64,000 bases of DNA, from contig NZ_LQPI01000040.1 of the NCBI RefSeq assembly GCF_002101775.1, positions 124,001 to 188,000 on the forward strand. Reading direction: 5' to 3'. The translations under genes were made by a program, and so were the position numbers. The notes beneath the pieces were generated by a model. The model was given only the letters and a program-made list of their open reading frames with translations, made no database searches and had not been told where the DNA came from. The stretch comes from Mycolicibacter nonchromogenicus. GTDB lineage: Bacteria > Actinomycetota > Actinomycetes > Mycobacteriales > Mycobacteriaceae. Shown one piece after another: positions 36,118-44,332 of the stretch. Each line of letters begins with the position of its first letter. Within the stretch, counting starts at the first letter, position 1.

Positions 36118-36861
36118 ATGTCGCGATCTGGCCAGGCACACTCATTGCGCAGTGCACTGTCGACACTGCTGGTCATGATTGTGGCGCTGGCCTGGGGATC
36201 GCCCCCGGACGCGCTGGCCGACGTTTCAGCGGGTGTCGATTACACGGTGATACCGGCCAGAATGGCCGGAACCAGTCCCAACGATCTGGGCACGTGGACG
36301 GTGGACTACGAGAAGATCGCCGGCGGGGATGCGGCGGTCACCGATCCGATCAACCAGATCCTCGACGACGAGGCCGCCGGACAGGTGGCCACCTATGTGG
36401 CGAGCTCCAGCCACAACTCGGCATGGACGTTTCATACCCAGGGCAGGCTGCTGTTCCGGCCGGTCACGATATCGGCGTTGTTCCTCGGCGAGTACAACGC
36501 CTTCGAGTTGCCGAACATGCCGTTCCAGACCGTCGCGACCCGGGTGTTCGACGCGCGCAGCGGAATTCAGATCGTCTGGGAGAACCTGTTCGCCGACAAA
36601 CAGGCCGGCCTGGTGCGGCTCTCAGAGCTGACCAAGAAGATCCTGCCTACCGCCTATCCGGCCCCGCTGGGCGGCTGGGCGGAATACGGGCCCAACATGG
36701 CTCCGCTGGAACGCAACTTCCGGGCATGGATACCCACCACCGCGGGGATCGAATTACACTTCCCCGACCGGCAATTCGGACGGGGCCTGCACGTCATCAC
36801 CGTTCCCTGGCCGGCGGTGATCGATCTGATCGCGCCGGAGTTCGTGCCGATCACCAGTTGA
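36118..36861 (+). CDS. Exported DUF3298-domain protein at the end of the mce operon
   Basis: A 247-residue protein with a signal peptide of about 35 residues (hydrophobic LLVMIVALAWGS). The mature part has the DUF3298/RsiV-like layout, with RLLFRPVTISALFLGEYNAF in the first half and WIPTTAGIELHFPDRQFGRGLHVITVPW near the end. This fold is found in periplasmic proteins such as anti-sigma factor RsiV and mannan-binding proteins of mycobacteria. GAAGGGAG lies about 7 bp upstream of ATG 36118. It is likely the last gene of the mce operon and could be an accessory periplasmic factor (inference). Confidence 0.85.
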   Translation: MSRSGQAHSLRSALSTLLVMIVALAWGSPPDALADVSAGVDYTVIPARMAGTSPNDLGTWTVDYEKIAGGDAAVTDPINQILDDEAAGQVATYVASSSHNSAWTFHTQGRLLFRPVTISALFLGEYNAFELPNMPFQTVATRVFDARSGIQIVWENLFADKQAGLVRLSELTKKILPTAYPAPLGGWAEYGPNMAPLERNFRAWIPTTAGIELHFPDRQFGRGLHVITVPWPAVIDLIAPEFVPITS

Positions 36862-37288
36862 GGACATCATCGGGTCCGCCCGGATTACACCCTGAATTGA
36901 TCATGATCGTGTTGGCCACCACCGGCCGCCACGGTTCCAGGTTCCAGGTGCCGACCTTTCCCGGATTGGTGAACGACGAGAGCTGCCAGAAGCACAGGAA
37001 TTGCTTCTGCATCGACAAGGTGTTGGCCTCCGGTGCGTGCTCCATGAGCTCGGCCCACGCGTCATAGCTCTGCGCACCATTGGTGAACACCCCGGATGCG
37101 GCCCAGCCCCACAAGGTCGGGTAGACGCGCAGGGTCGCTCGGTCGCCGGTATAGACCCACTCCACATGGTCGATGTACTGAGGTGACCCCGGCGGGCGCG
37201 GGGGCGCCGGATCGGCGTTCGTCACGCCGCCGGCGAACAGCACCGCGAGCAGTCCTGTCGCCATGGCGGTCACCCGTCCGCCGGTCAT
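36851..37288 (-). CDS. Secreted DUF2599-type protein
   Basis: A 145-residue exported protein. The signal peptide covers residues 1-25 (ATGLLAVLFAGGVTNADP). The mature part has HVEWVYTGDRATLRVYPTLWGWAASG and CFWQLSSFTNPGKVGTWNLEPWRP, features of DUF2599, and two Cys (FLCFW and SGCNPGG). Function is unknown. I start at ATG 37288 since it is 8 bp after the ferredoxin stop; ATG 37264 is an alternative. Its 3' end overlaps that of the DUF3298 gene by 11 bp in convergent orientation. Confidence 0.75.
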   Translation of the reverse strand: MTGGRVTAMATGLLAVLFAGGVTNADPAPPRPPGSPQYIDHVEWVYTGDRATLRVYPTLWGWAASGVFTNGAQSYDAWAELMEHAPEANTLSMQKQFLCFWQLSSFTNPGKVGTWNLEPWRPVVANTIMINSGCNPGGPDDVLNW

Positions 37289-37296
37289 GGCATTCG

Positions 37297-37488
37297 TCAG
37301 TCCACCAGCCGGATCGCGGCCCGGGGACACGCCGATGCGGCCTCGCGCGCCTCTTCGTGCCACTGGGCGGGCACGGTGATCTCGTGGACAACTGTGTAGC
37401 CCTCGTCGTCGAGATCGAAGAGATCGGGCGCCACGGCATAGCATCGGCCGTGGCCCTCACACCGGTCGTGATCGACGATCGCGCGCAT
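37297..37488 (-). CDS. 3Fe-4S ferredoxin (P450-type)
   Basis: A 63-residue ferredoxin. The cluster ligands are seen in DRCEGHGRCYAVAPDLF and in SACPRAAIRLVD near the C-terminus, so a [3Fe-4S] cluster of the type that feeds electrons to bacterial P450s is expected (the second Cys of a 4Fe site is His in CEGH). It lies 9 bp downstream of the aldehyde dehydrogenase. It is the likely electron donor for the P450 at 48902, the only P450 in the window, although the two genes are 11 kb apart. Confidence 0.93.
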   Translation of the reverse strand: MRAIVDHDRCEGHGRCYAVAPDLFDLDDEGYTVVHEITVPAQWHEEAREAASACPRAAIRLVD

Positions 37489-37497
37489 GCGAGCCTC

Positions 37498-38970
37498 CTA
37501 ACCGACCGGCCATTGAAGAGCCTTGTGCTGCAGATACTCTGCCAGCCCGTACTCGCCGAATTCGCGCCCTATGCCGCTGTGCTTGTACCCGCCGAACGGC
37601 GACGCCGGATTGAGCCCGCCACCGCCTCCGTTGATCACAACCATCCCGGTCCGAAGCCTGCGGGCAACCGCGTCGGCGCGCAGCGGGTCACTGGACCAAA
37701 CCCCGCCGGCCAGACCGTAGCGGGAGTCGTTGGCAATCCGGACGGCCTCGTCATCATCGGCGAAGGGGATCACCACCGCGACCGGACCGAAGATCTCTTC
37801 CTGGGCGATACGCATGCTGTTGTCGACACCGACGAACAGTGTCGGCTCAATGAAATAGCCACGGTCCAGATGCGCCGGCCGCTTGCCGCCGAAGGCGATC
37901 TGTGCGCCCTGGTCCACGCCGCTGGCGATCAGCGCCTCCACCCGCTCGCGCTGCACCTCCCGGATCAGCGGGCCCATCATGGTCGCCGGGTCGGCTGGAT
38001 CGCCGACGCTGATGAATCCGAGGGTGCCGACGATGCGTGCCACCAGATCATCGTGCAGGGACTCGTGCACCAGAATCCGGGTGTGCAGGGCGCAACCCTG
38101 GCCGGCGTGAGTGATGAAGCCGCCTAAGACGTTTTGCAGCACCTTGTCCAGGTCGGCATCGTCGAGCAGGATATTCGCCGACTTGCCACCGAGCTCGAGG
38201 ACCACCTTCTTGATGCTGTCAGCGCCCTGGGTGTAGACCTTGCGGCCGACGGCGTCCGATCCGGTGAAACTGATGATGTCCACGTCCGGGTGGCGGGTCA
38301 ACCGCTCACCCGCGGCGGCATCACCGGTGACGATGTTCAACACCCCCGGTGGTAGCCCGGCGGCTTCGGCGATCTCCCCGAGAACCATTGCCTCCAAAGG
38401 TGTGTACGGCGACGACTTGAGCACCGCGGTGCAACCCGCCGCCAGAGCCGGACCCACCTTGGCCAGGTTCAGCAGGAACGGGAAGTTGAACGCGGTGATC
38501 AGTGCTGCGACACCGTATGGTTCGCGGATCGCAATACCGTGCCCGATGCCCTGGCCGTAGATCGGTGGTACCGGCTCTTCGAAGGCGAATCGGGGCAGCA
38601 CCCGGTGCACGAGATCGTTGAAATGGTCGATCGGGGCGCCCACTTGGAGCATCTCGGCCAGCAGCCGCGTGGATCCGGCCTCGGTGATGTTCAGTTCGAC
38701 GAGTTCGTCCCGACGGCGGGTCAGTTCGTCCGCCATCGCCGCCAGAATTCGGCCGCGCTGCGCGGGACTCATTGTCGGCCAAGGTCCTTCGTCGAAGGCC
38801 TTGCGGGCTGCGCCGACGGCGGTGTCGATATCGGCCGGTGTTGCCTGTGGGACCTCGGCGATGGTCTCCTCGGTCGCCGGGTTGACGACCTCAAGGACTT
38901 CGTCACCCGATCCCTCGACCCACGAGCCGTTGATGAACAGTCGGCGAGTTGCGGTTCGTGTCGTCGTCAC
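37498..38970 (-). CDS. Aldehyde dehydrogenase (NAD(P)+)
   Basis: A 490-residue ALDH oxidising an aldehyde to a carboxylic acid. The catalytic Glu lies in LELGGKSANILLDDADL and the catalytic Cys in THAGQGCALHTRI. The fold is standard: N-terminal RLFINGSWVEG, cofactor region FTGSDAVGRKVY and C-terminal NPASPFGGYKHSGIGREFGEYGLAEYL. Only Leu-Phe style contacts hint at a hydrophobic substrate. It is divergent from the GntR regulator with the shared motif (38997-39008) in the gap. It could act after the P450 on a terminal alcohol/aldehyde (inference). Confidence 0.94.
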   Translation of the reverse strand: MTTTRTATRRLFINGSWVEGSGDEVLEVVNPATEETIAEVPQATPADIDTAVGAARKAFDEGPWPTMSPAQRGRILAAMADELTRRRDELVELNITEAGSTRLLAEMLQVGAPIDHFNDLVHRVLPRFAFEEPVPPIYGQGIGHGIAIREPYGVAALITAFNFPFLLNLAKVGPALAAGCTAVLKSSPYTPLEAMVLGEIAEAAGLPPGVLNIVTGDAAAGERLTRHPDVDIISFTGSDAVGRKVYTQGADSIKKVVLELGGKSANILLDDADLDKVLQNVLGGFITHAGQGCALHTRILVHESLHDDLVARIVGTLGFISVGDPADPATMMGPLIREVQRERVEALIASGVDQGAQIAFGGKRPAHLDRGYFIEPTLFVGVDNSMRIAQEEIFGPVAVVIPFADDDEAVRIANDSRYGLAGGVWSSDPLRADAVARRLRTGMVVINGGGGGLNPASPFGGYKHSGIGREFGEYGLAEYLQHKALQWPVG

Positions 38971-38996
38971 GGAATCCTCCTGGTAGCTGGGCGATG

Positions 38997-39008
38997 AGTA
39001 TGCTGATT
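38997..39008 (+). promoter_or_regulatory. Shared 12-bp motif, site 2 (AGTATGCTGATT)
   Basis: AGTATGCTGATT lies 26 bp before the aldehyde dehydrogenase start (minus strand) and 57 bp before the GntR regulator (plus strand). It matches the site at 24655 at 10 of 12 positions. Its place in front of a GntR gene suggests autoregulation. Confidence 0.55.
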
Positions 39009-39065
39009 TCGATATTCGAGTTCGGGGTGGTGATGCGGCGCCGCGGACGGCGAGGGAGTGTTGAT

Positions 39066-39863
39066 ATGACTGCGATGAATCGGGGCGCTGCTTCGTCGAA
39101 GTTGGTGCGGGCGCCCAAGACCGCCGAGATCATCGCCGATCACCTGCGCAGCAGCATCGTCCGGGGCGTCATCAAGAACGGCGACGCGCTGCCCACCGAG
39201 GTGGAACTGGTCAAACAATTCGGCGTTTCCCGCCCCACGCTGCGAGAGGCCTTTCGCATCTTGGAGAGCGAGTCGCTCATCGTTGTTCGGCGTGGCTCTC
39301 GGGGCGGAGTCTTGGTGTCGACGCCGGAATCGTCGGTGGCTGCCCGCAATTTCGGCCTGCTCCTGCAGATGTCGGGCACCACCCTGGCCGATCTCTACGA
39401 GGCCAGGAAGGTCTTCGAACCCGCAGCCGCGCAGATGCTGGCCCAGCGTGCGACAGCGCAGGACGTCGAGGATCTCCAGGCCGCGGCCGCGACCCTGACG
39501 GCGCTGGTCGATCACGGCACGGTTGCCGCCGACTTCGGGGAGTGGTCGGCGGCGACGTTCCGGTTCCACGACCTGATCCTGGAGCGGTCCGGCAACAAGA
39601 CGATCGCCCTGGTCGGCGAGGTGCTGCGTGAAGTCGTCACCAGGCATATGGCGCGGGTGATGGCGGTGGCCGGAGGTAACCACGATGAGACCGAGAAGCA
39701 GTTCAGGCGAACCATCCGGACCTTCAACAAGTTCACCGCACTGATCGAGGGCAGAAAAGGTGTTGAGGCCAAGGAGCTCTGGACGACGCACATGGATCGG
39801 GCCGGCCGCAGCATGCTCTGGGGAGAACTTGCCAAGGAGACCGTGCTCGACCTGTACGTCTGA
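39066..39863 (+). CDS. GntR family regulator, FadR subgroup (FCD domain)
   Basis: A 265-residue transcription factor. Residues 14-75 form the winged helix-turn-helix: KTAEIIADHLRSSIVRG, LPTEVELVKQFGVSRPTLREAFRILE and RRGSRGGVLVSTP. The rest is the helical FCD ligand-binding domain, including EARKVFEPAAAQML and FRFHDLILERSGNKTI, where the family binds small acids or acyl-CoA. I start at ATG 39066 with GGGAG about 8 bp upstream. It is divergent from the aldehyde dehydrogenase and sits in the middle of the cluster, so it is the strongest candidate for the regulator of the seven-site motif; binding is not shown. Confidence 0.92.
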   Translation: MTAMNRGAASSKLVRAPKTAEIIADHLRSSIVRGVIKNGDALPTEVELVKQFGVSRPTLREAFRILESESLIVVRRGSRGGVLVSTPESSVAARNFGLLLQMSGTTLADLYEARKVFEPAAAQMLAQRATAQDVEDLQAAAATLTALVDHGTVAADFGEWSAATFRFHDLILERSGNKTIALVGEVLREVVTRHMARVMAVAGGNHDETEKQFRRTIRTFNKFTALIEGRKGVEAKELWTTHMDRAGRSMLWGELAKETVLDLYV

Positions 39864-39865
39864 CA

Positions 39866-41074
39866 TCAGCCGAGAGCACCGCCCTCACGCAGCGTGGTGA
39901 TCTCGTCCCAGTCCAGTCCGTACTCCAGCAGGATCTCCTCGGTGTGCTGCCCGAGCTCGGGCGCCGGACCGACAGGCACGGTTGGTGTTTCATCGAACTG
40001 GTAGGGCGGGGCGACCAATCGGAAAGGCCGGTCGTCTGTGCCGGTGACGCTGGGCAGGTATTCGTTGTCGGCGACCTGCTGACTCGCGCAGACCTCATCG
40101 AAGGTGACCGCGGCCGACCACACTCCGGAGAATCCGGCGAGCGTCTGCTGCCACTGCGCCAGGGTCTGCGAACCGAACGTCCGATCGAGTTCGGCAATGC
40201 AGGCGGATCGATTGGCGAAACGCGCTGCCGCATTGGTGAAGCGGTCATCGGCGGCCAACTCCGGCCGCCCGATGAGTTCGCACAGCTCCGGCCAGAACCG
40301 GTCGGACTGCAGACACACCAGATTCAGCCACCGGTCATCGGACGTGCGATAGCTGTTGACGATCGGGTTCGGCGCGTCCCGTCGGTCAGTACGGGGGAGC
40401 TCGCCGATGCCGACCGCACTGGCGGCAAGATCGGGACTCATCGTCCACATACCGGTGTTCAGCAGGGACACGTCGATCACCCCGCCCTCGCCGGTCCGTT
40501 CCCGGCGGAACAGGGCCATGGCGATGGCGCCGGCGATCGCACTCGAGCCCTGCAGATCGAAGAACGCAGCCGGTTGGGCTGCCGGCGCGTCGGCGCCGGG
40601 TGCGGTGAGCTTGTCCTGGACACCGGCTGCCGACCATGCTGCGGCGGCGTCGAATCCGCCGGAATCCGTCAGGGGTCCTCTGGGGCCCCAGCCCGACCCG
40701 CGAGCGTAGATCAGTCGCTCGTGACCGGCCCGCAGGTCCTCGGCTTCGATGCCGAGTTTGGTGCGGACCTTGGGCAGGTAGCTGGTCAGGAACACGTCGG
40801 CGGTGGCGGTCAGGCGGCGCAGCGTCGCGATTCCGGCGGGCTGGGTCAGGTCCAGGGTGATGCTGCGCTTGCCCCGATTCGGCACTTGGAGAAAAGGGTT
40901 GGGCAGCGAGGTGTCGGCGTTGAGCGAATTCAACAGGCCTCGTTGCGGGTCGCCGGTGGGCGGTTCCACCTTGATCACGTCGGCGCCGAGGTCGGCCAGG
41001 ATGGCGCCGGCGCCGGGCACGAACGTCCACGCGGCGACCTCGATGACGCGCACACCCTCGAACGGTCGGGTCAC
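39866..41074 (-). CDS. Class III CoA-transferase / alpha-methylacyl-CoA racemase family
   Basis: A 402-residue CaiB/BaiF family protein. Typical stretches are VRVIEVAAWTFVPGAGAILADLGADVIKVE, GKRSITLDLTQPAG, ADVFLTSY and the Asp-containing AFFDLQGSSAIAGAIAMAL, plus RTGEGGVIDVSLLNT. The family includes CoA-transferases and alpha-methylacyl-CoA racemases, the latter needed to set the C-25 configuration of cholesterol-type side chains. Which activity this one has cannot be decided, but a length of 400 fits CoA-transferases better than typical racemases (about 360). It follows the 41090 gene by 15 bp. Confidence 0.88.
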   Translation of the reverse strand: MTRPFEGVRVIEVAAWTFVPGAGAILADLGADVIKVEPPTGDPQRGLLNSLNADTSLPNPFLQVPNRGKRSITLDLTQPAGIATLRRLTATADVFLTSYLPKVRTKLGIEAEDLRAGHERLIYARGSGWGPRGPLTDSGGFDAAAAWSAAGVQDKLTAPGADAPAAQPAAFFDLQGSSAIAGAIAMALFRRERTGEGGVIDVSLLNTGMWTMSPDLAASAVGIGELPRTDRRDAPNPIVNSYRTSDDRWLNLVCLQSDRFWPELCELIGRPELAADDRFTNAAARFANRSACIAELDRTFGSQTLAQWQQTLAGFSGVWSAAVTFDEVCASQQVADNEYLPSVTGTDDRPFRLVAPPYQFDETPTVPVGPAPELGQHTEEILLEYGLDWDEITTLREGGALG

Positions 41075-41089
41075 TGGTTGTCTCCTGGT

Positions 41090-42184
41090 CTAGTGCGTCG
41101 CCTGCAGCGCTTCGAGCATGCGAGCGAAATGTTTTGGTTGCCAGATGTCTTGGTCTTCCCCCCAGCCGATCTCCCCGTCGAGGTCCCAGCGCATGAGGGC
41201 AGTGCTGCCGCCGCCGCGTTCGCAGACGTGGCTGACGGTGAACCCCTCGGCATCCATGACCCGGCCGGTGAGATCCACCAGATGGGCGTGCATGTGCGAG
41301 CTCCAGCCGGTGACCGGGTCGCGATAGTTCTTCATCCGGCTGACGGACTTGTCCAGCCGTTCGAAGCGACCGTCGCGCAGCAGCCAACCGTGATTGAGCG
41401 GTGAGAAGCCCGCGGCATCACCTTCGGCGACCCGGGCGAATGCCAGGAACCCGGTGCGCGGTCCGGAGTGGCCGAAGATGTACTGAATTCTGGCGCGGCC
41501 ACGTTCCCGCTCGATCTCGCGCCAGCGCGCTCCGCCTGGATGCAGGACCCGGTCGCTGTGTGCCGCGGCGGCGGGACGGGGCGGCCGGGGACCGCCGCGC
41601 GGTGCCCAGGACCGGTCCCGGATGGAGTAGCAGTCGATCGGAATCCGTTCTCCGGAAAGGACGAGTTCCCCGGTGATGTGGCCGAGTTGATCGAAGTGGG
41701 TGTGCTCCATGAACGGCGGCTCGCCCGGGGTGAAGCGGCGCGGATCGTGCACGCCGTGGAACGTGAACATCACCGCGAAGTTCGAATCCTGGTCGTGGTA
41801 CTCGATGCGATAGTCTCGCCGCGGCCGGAGCATCCGCACGCTGAATCCGCCCCCCGGGACGACCAGGTCGCGCAGGTCGGGATTGGGGTCGGTGACCGGA
41901 ACTTCGGTGCGCATGCGGAAATACCGCAACTGTTCTGGCGTCGCGCCGCTGGGATCCCACACATAGACGCGCCATGTCGCGGTACCGCGGTTGGTGTGGA
42001 ACTCGGCGTGCAGCCATCCGCCGATCTTGCGCTCGGGGATGTTGAACGACCACCAGGTGGTCTCCGTCCAGAACGGGTCGTCGGAGCCGGCATGGAAGTT
42101 GTCGTCGGCGGTGCTGAACGGCGAATCTGCGGTGACGGGCTGGGTGGTGGCACCCAGTGTGTCCGCAGACGGCCCGGTCGACAT
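41090..42184 (-). CDS. CrtC/DUF7065-like protein (lipocalin-type fold), unknown function
   Basis: A 364-residue soluble protein. I recognise an arrangement seen in CrtC-like and DUF7064/7065 proteins of mycobacterial lipid clusters: FWTETTWWSFNIPERKIGGWLHAEF, then YRIEYHDQDSNFAVMFTFHGVHDP, HFDQLGHITGELVLSGERIPIDCYSIRDRSW, and a C-terminal half with DLTGRVMDAEGFTVSH. The double beta-barrel fold could bind an isoprenoid or steroid. The gene is first of a minus-strand pair with the CoA-transferase, and the shared motif lies 20 bp upstream (42205). No catalytic residues are assigned. Confidence 0.65.
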   Translation of the reverse strand: MSTGPSADTLGATTQPVTADSPFSTADDNFHAGSDDPFWTETTWWSFNIPERKIGGWLHAEFHTNRGTATWRVYVWDPSGATPEQLRYFRMRTEVPVTDPNPDLRDLVVPGGGFSVRMLRPRRDYRIEYHDQDSNFAVMFTFHGVHDPRRFTPGEPPFMEHTHFDQLGHITGELVLSGERIPIDCYSIRDRSWAPRGGPRPPRPAAAAHSDRVLHPGGARWREIERERGRARIQYIFGHSGPRTGFLAFARVAEGDAAGFSPLNHGWLLRDGRFERLDKSVSRMKNYRDPVTGWSSHMHAHLVDLTGRVMDAEGFTVSHVCERGGGSTALMRWDLDGEIGWGEDQDIWQPKHFARMLEALQATH

Positions 42185-42204
42185 GTGTCCGATCCTAACG
42201 TAAA

Positions 42205-42216
42205 AGGATACTGATT
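42205..42216 (+). promoter_or_regulatory. Shared 12-bp motif, site 3 (AGGATACTGATT)
   Basis: AGGATACTGATT, identical to site 1, lies 20 bp upstream of the minus-strand gene starting at 42184 and 6 bp after the stop of the thioesterase. The flanks are AT-rich (CGTAAA before, TAGTGG after). It would control the 41090-39866 pair. Confidence 0.65.
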
Positions 42217-42222
42217 TAGTGG

Positions 42223-43077
42223 TTAATCGCGCCCTTGATGGGGCGATCCCTGATCGATGTCGAACAGCGATTCCTGCACCAGGCTGGCGACCAACGTGCC
42301 GCGCTGGTCATAGATCTGTCCGGTGTAGACGCCCCGCCCGCCCGAGGCGGCCAGCGGATTGAGGTCGATCAGCACCCAGTCGTTGGGATCAGCTCGGCGG
42401 TGCAGCCACACCGTGTGGTCCAGGCTCGGCAGCAGCCCGACCCGCTCGATCTGCGGAGCCCGGGACAGTCCGGTGCACAGATCCGACAGGAACACCAGCC
42501 CGCAGGCCCTGATATTCGGGTCGTCTTCCAGGGGCCCCCGGATGCGCACCCAGAAGCGGGCCGGCCACCGGTACCACGCGTCGCCCGAATCGGGCACGCG
42601 GGCTTCCAGGTCGAAGGTGCGCGAGGCGTTGAGGTCGTAGCCGGCCAGTTCGGTGGGGGGCGCAACCGCGGGGATCTCGACCGCCTGGTACTCGGTGGCG
42701 TGATCCTTGGGACGCGAGAACGAGCACCCCATCGAGAAGATCGCGGTGTTGCGCTGGTGCGCGGTGACCCGCCGTCCGGAGTACCGGCCGCCATCACGGT
42801 CACGCTCCACGCGCAGTTCCACCGGGACACCGGCATCACCGGCGGCCAGGAAGTAGCCGTGCAGGGAGTGCGCCACCCGGTCGCCGGGCACCGTGAGGCC
42901 GGCGGCGCGCAGAGCCTGGGCGGCGATCTGTCCGCCGTAGATGGCCCGCCGCCCGGCCACACTGACCGGCTCGGCCCGGAAGCGGTCATGGGGCAGGGGT
43001 TGCAGCGTCAGCAGTTCGGCCACCGTGACGGGAGTGACCTGCTCCCCGTCGAACACCTCGCGGGAGCTGAGCTTCAC
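42223..43077 (-). CDS. Acyl-CoA thioesterase II (TesB family)
   Basis: A 284-residue double hot-dog thioesterase releasing free acid and CoA. Family features are TVAELLTLQPLPHDRFRAEPV at the N-terminus, RRAIYGGQIAAQAL, SLHGYFLAAGDAG and, in the C-terminal half, SLDHTVWLHRRADPNDWVLIDL and GRGVYTGQIYDQRGTLVAS. The start is GTG 43077, whose bases overlap the stop of a short thiolase-like tail (43074-43130). It lies 49 bp after the thiolase stop on the same strand. It may release a product or keep CoA available for the pathway. Confidence 0.92.
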   Translation of the reverse strand: MKLSSREVFDGEQVTPVTVAELLTLQPLPHDRFRAEPVSVAGRRAIYGGQIAAQALRAAGLTVPGDRVAHSLHGYFLAAGDAGVPVELRVERDRDGGRYSGRRVTAHQRNTAIFSMGCSFSRPKDHATEYQAVEIPAVAPPTELAGYDLNASRTFDLEARVPDSGDAWYRWPARFWVRIRGPLEDDPNIRACGLVFLSDLCTGLSRAPQIERVGLLPSLDHTVWLHRRADPNDWVLIDLNPLAASGGRGVYTGQIYDQRGTLVASLVQESLFDIDQGSPHQGRD

Positions 43078-43130
43078 AGCAACTCGATGATCGTGGCATT
43101 GGCCATCCCGCCGCCCCCGGTCACCGTCAG
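43074..43130 (-). pseudogene. Possible C-terminal remnant of a second thiolase
   Basis: In a frame shifted from the thiolase at 43127-44332, the DNA after its stop reads LTVTGGGGMANATIIELL and then stops. That resembles the glycine-rich C-terminal end of many thiolases. The stop overlaps the TesB GTG start in the way intact coupled genes do. It may be the scar of a lost thiolase or of a recent frameshift. Only 18 codons support this. Confidence 0.3.
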
Positions 43131-44332
43131 CCGGCCTTCTCGAGGATGTGGATGGCGCAGGTCGATCCCAGGCCGATCACGTGGGCCAAACCCACCCGGG
43201 CGCCGTCGATCTGACGGGGACCGGCCTCATCGCGCAGGTGCTGACACACTTCCCACACGTTGGCGATGCCGGTCGCCGCGATCGGGTGGCCTTTGGACTG
43301 CAGGCCTCCGGACACGTTGACCGGAAGTCTGCCGTCACGCCAGGGCGCGCCACTTTCGAAGAAGTCGACGGCACCGCCGGGCTCGCACAGTCCCAGGTTG
43401 TCGTAGTGCACCAGCTCGGCGGTGGCGAAGCAGTCGTGCAGCTCAACCAGGTCCAGATCGCCGGGCCCCAGGCCGGCCTGCTCGTAGGCCCGGGCGGCGG
43501 CGTCGCGCGTGACCGTGTTGACGTTGGGCAGCACCTGGCAGGCCGGCTCCCACGGATCGGTGGCGAGCACCGACGCGCTGACTTTCACCGCGCGCCGGCG
43601 CTGTTCGGGCGAAAGCGACTGCAGCCGTTCTCCACTGACCAACACCGCAGCGGCGGCGCCATCGCAGTTGGCTGAACACATCGGGCGGGTGTTGGGGTAG
43701 GCGATCATGACATCGTTCATGATCTGCTCGGCGGACATGGCCTTGGTGTGGGCGGCCAACGGGTTCAGCGTGGAATGGCTATGGTTCTTCTCGCTGATGC
43801 GGGCGAACAGCTCCAGCGGGGTTCCGGCGTAATCGTGGCGATGCAGGTACTGCATGCCGATCTGGGCGAACACCCCGGGCATCAGGTCGGTGCCGATATG
43901 CCCCTCCAGGCTGGTCACGGCATCCAGGCGGCCCTGCGGTTGCCAGGTTTTGGGCCCGGTGCGGGCCTTGCCGGAAGCGCCGAGCATCCCGGCCCCGGCG
44001 AGCTTCTCGGCGCCCACCGCCAATCCGAAGTGGGCTTCGCCGGCCTTGATCGCCAGCATCGCGGTGCGCAGTGCTGTCGCGCCGGTGGCACACGCATTGG
44101 ACACGTTGAACACCGGGATGCCGGTCTGCCCGAGCTGCTTCTGAACCGCCTGTCCGTAGCCGGGGGAACCGAAGAGGTTCCCGGCGGCCAGGACGTCGAT
44201 GTCGGCGACGGTGACGCCCGCATCGGCCAGCGCCGCGGTGGCGGCGTCGACGCCGAGTCCGACTGCGTCGCGGTCCGGTCGCTTGCCGAATTTGGTCATC
44301 GAGATACCCAGGATCCAGATGTCATCACTCAC
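43127..44332 (-). CDS. Thiolase-family acyltransferase (SCPx/lipid-transfer type), catalytically complete
   Basis: A 401-residue thiolase-fold protein. The nucleophile is C81 in NVSNACATGATALR; H299 in ELHDCFA and H349 in SKGHPIAATG complete the expected active site. A C-terminal GLAHVIGLGSTCAIHILEKAG resembles SCP-x type enzymes. It probably splits a 3-ketoacyl-CoA into a shorter acyl-CoA plus acetyl- or propionyl-CoA. It overlaps the DUF35 gene by 4 bp, and the pairing suggests a complex as found for other SCPx-type thiolases and DUF35 proteins. Confidence 0.9.
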   Translation of the reverse strand: MSDDIWILGISMTKFGKRPDRDAVGLGVDAATAALADAGVTVADIDVLAAGNLFGSPGYGQAVQKQLGQTGIPVFNVSNACATGATALRTAMLAIKAGEAHFGLAVGAEKLAGAGMLGASGKARTGPKTWQPQGRLDAVTSLEGHIGTDLMPGVFAQIGMQYLHRHDYAGTPLELFARISEKNHSHSTLNPLAAHTKAMSAEQIMNDVMIAYPNTRPMCSANCDGAAAAVLVSGERLQSLSPEQRRRAVKVSASVLATDPWEPACQVLPNVNTVTRDAAARAYEQAGLGPGDLDLVELHDCFATAELVHYDNLGLCEPGGAVDFFESGAPWRDGRLPVNVSGGLQSKGHPIAATGIANVWEVCQHLRDEAGPRQIDGARVGLAHVIGLGSTCAIHILEKAG

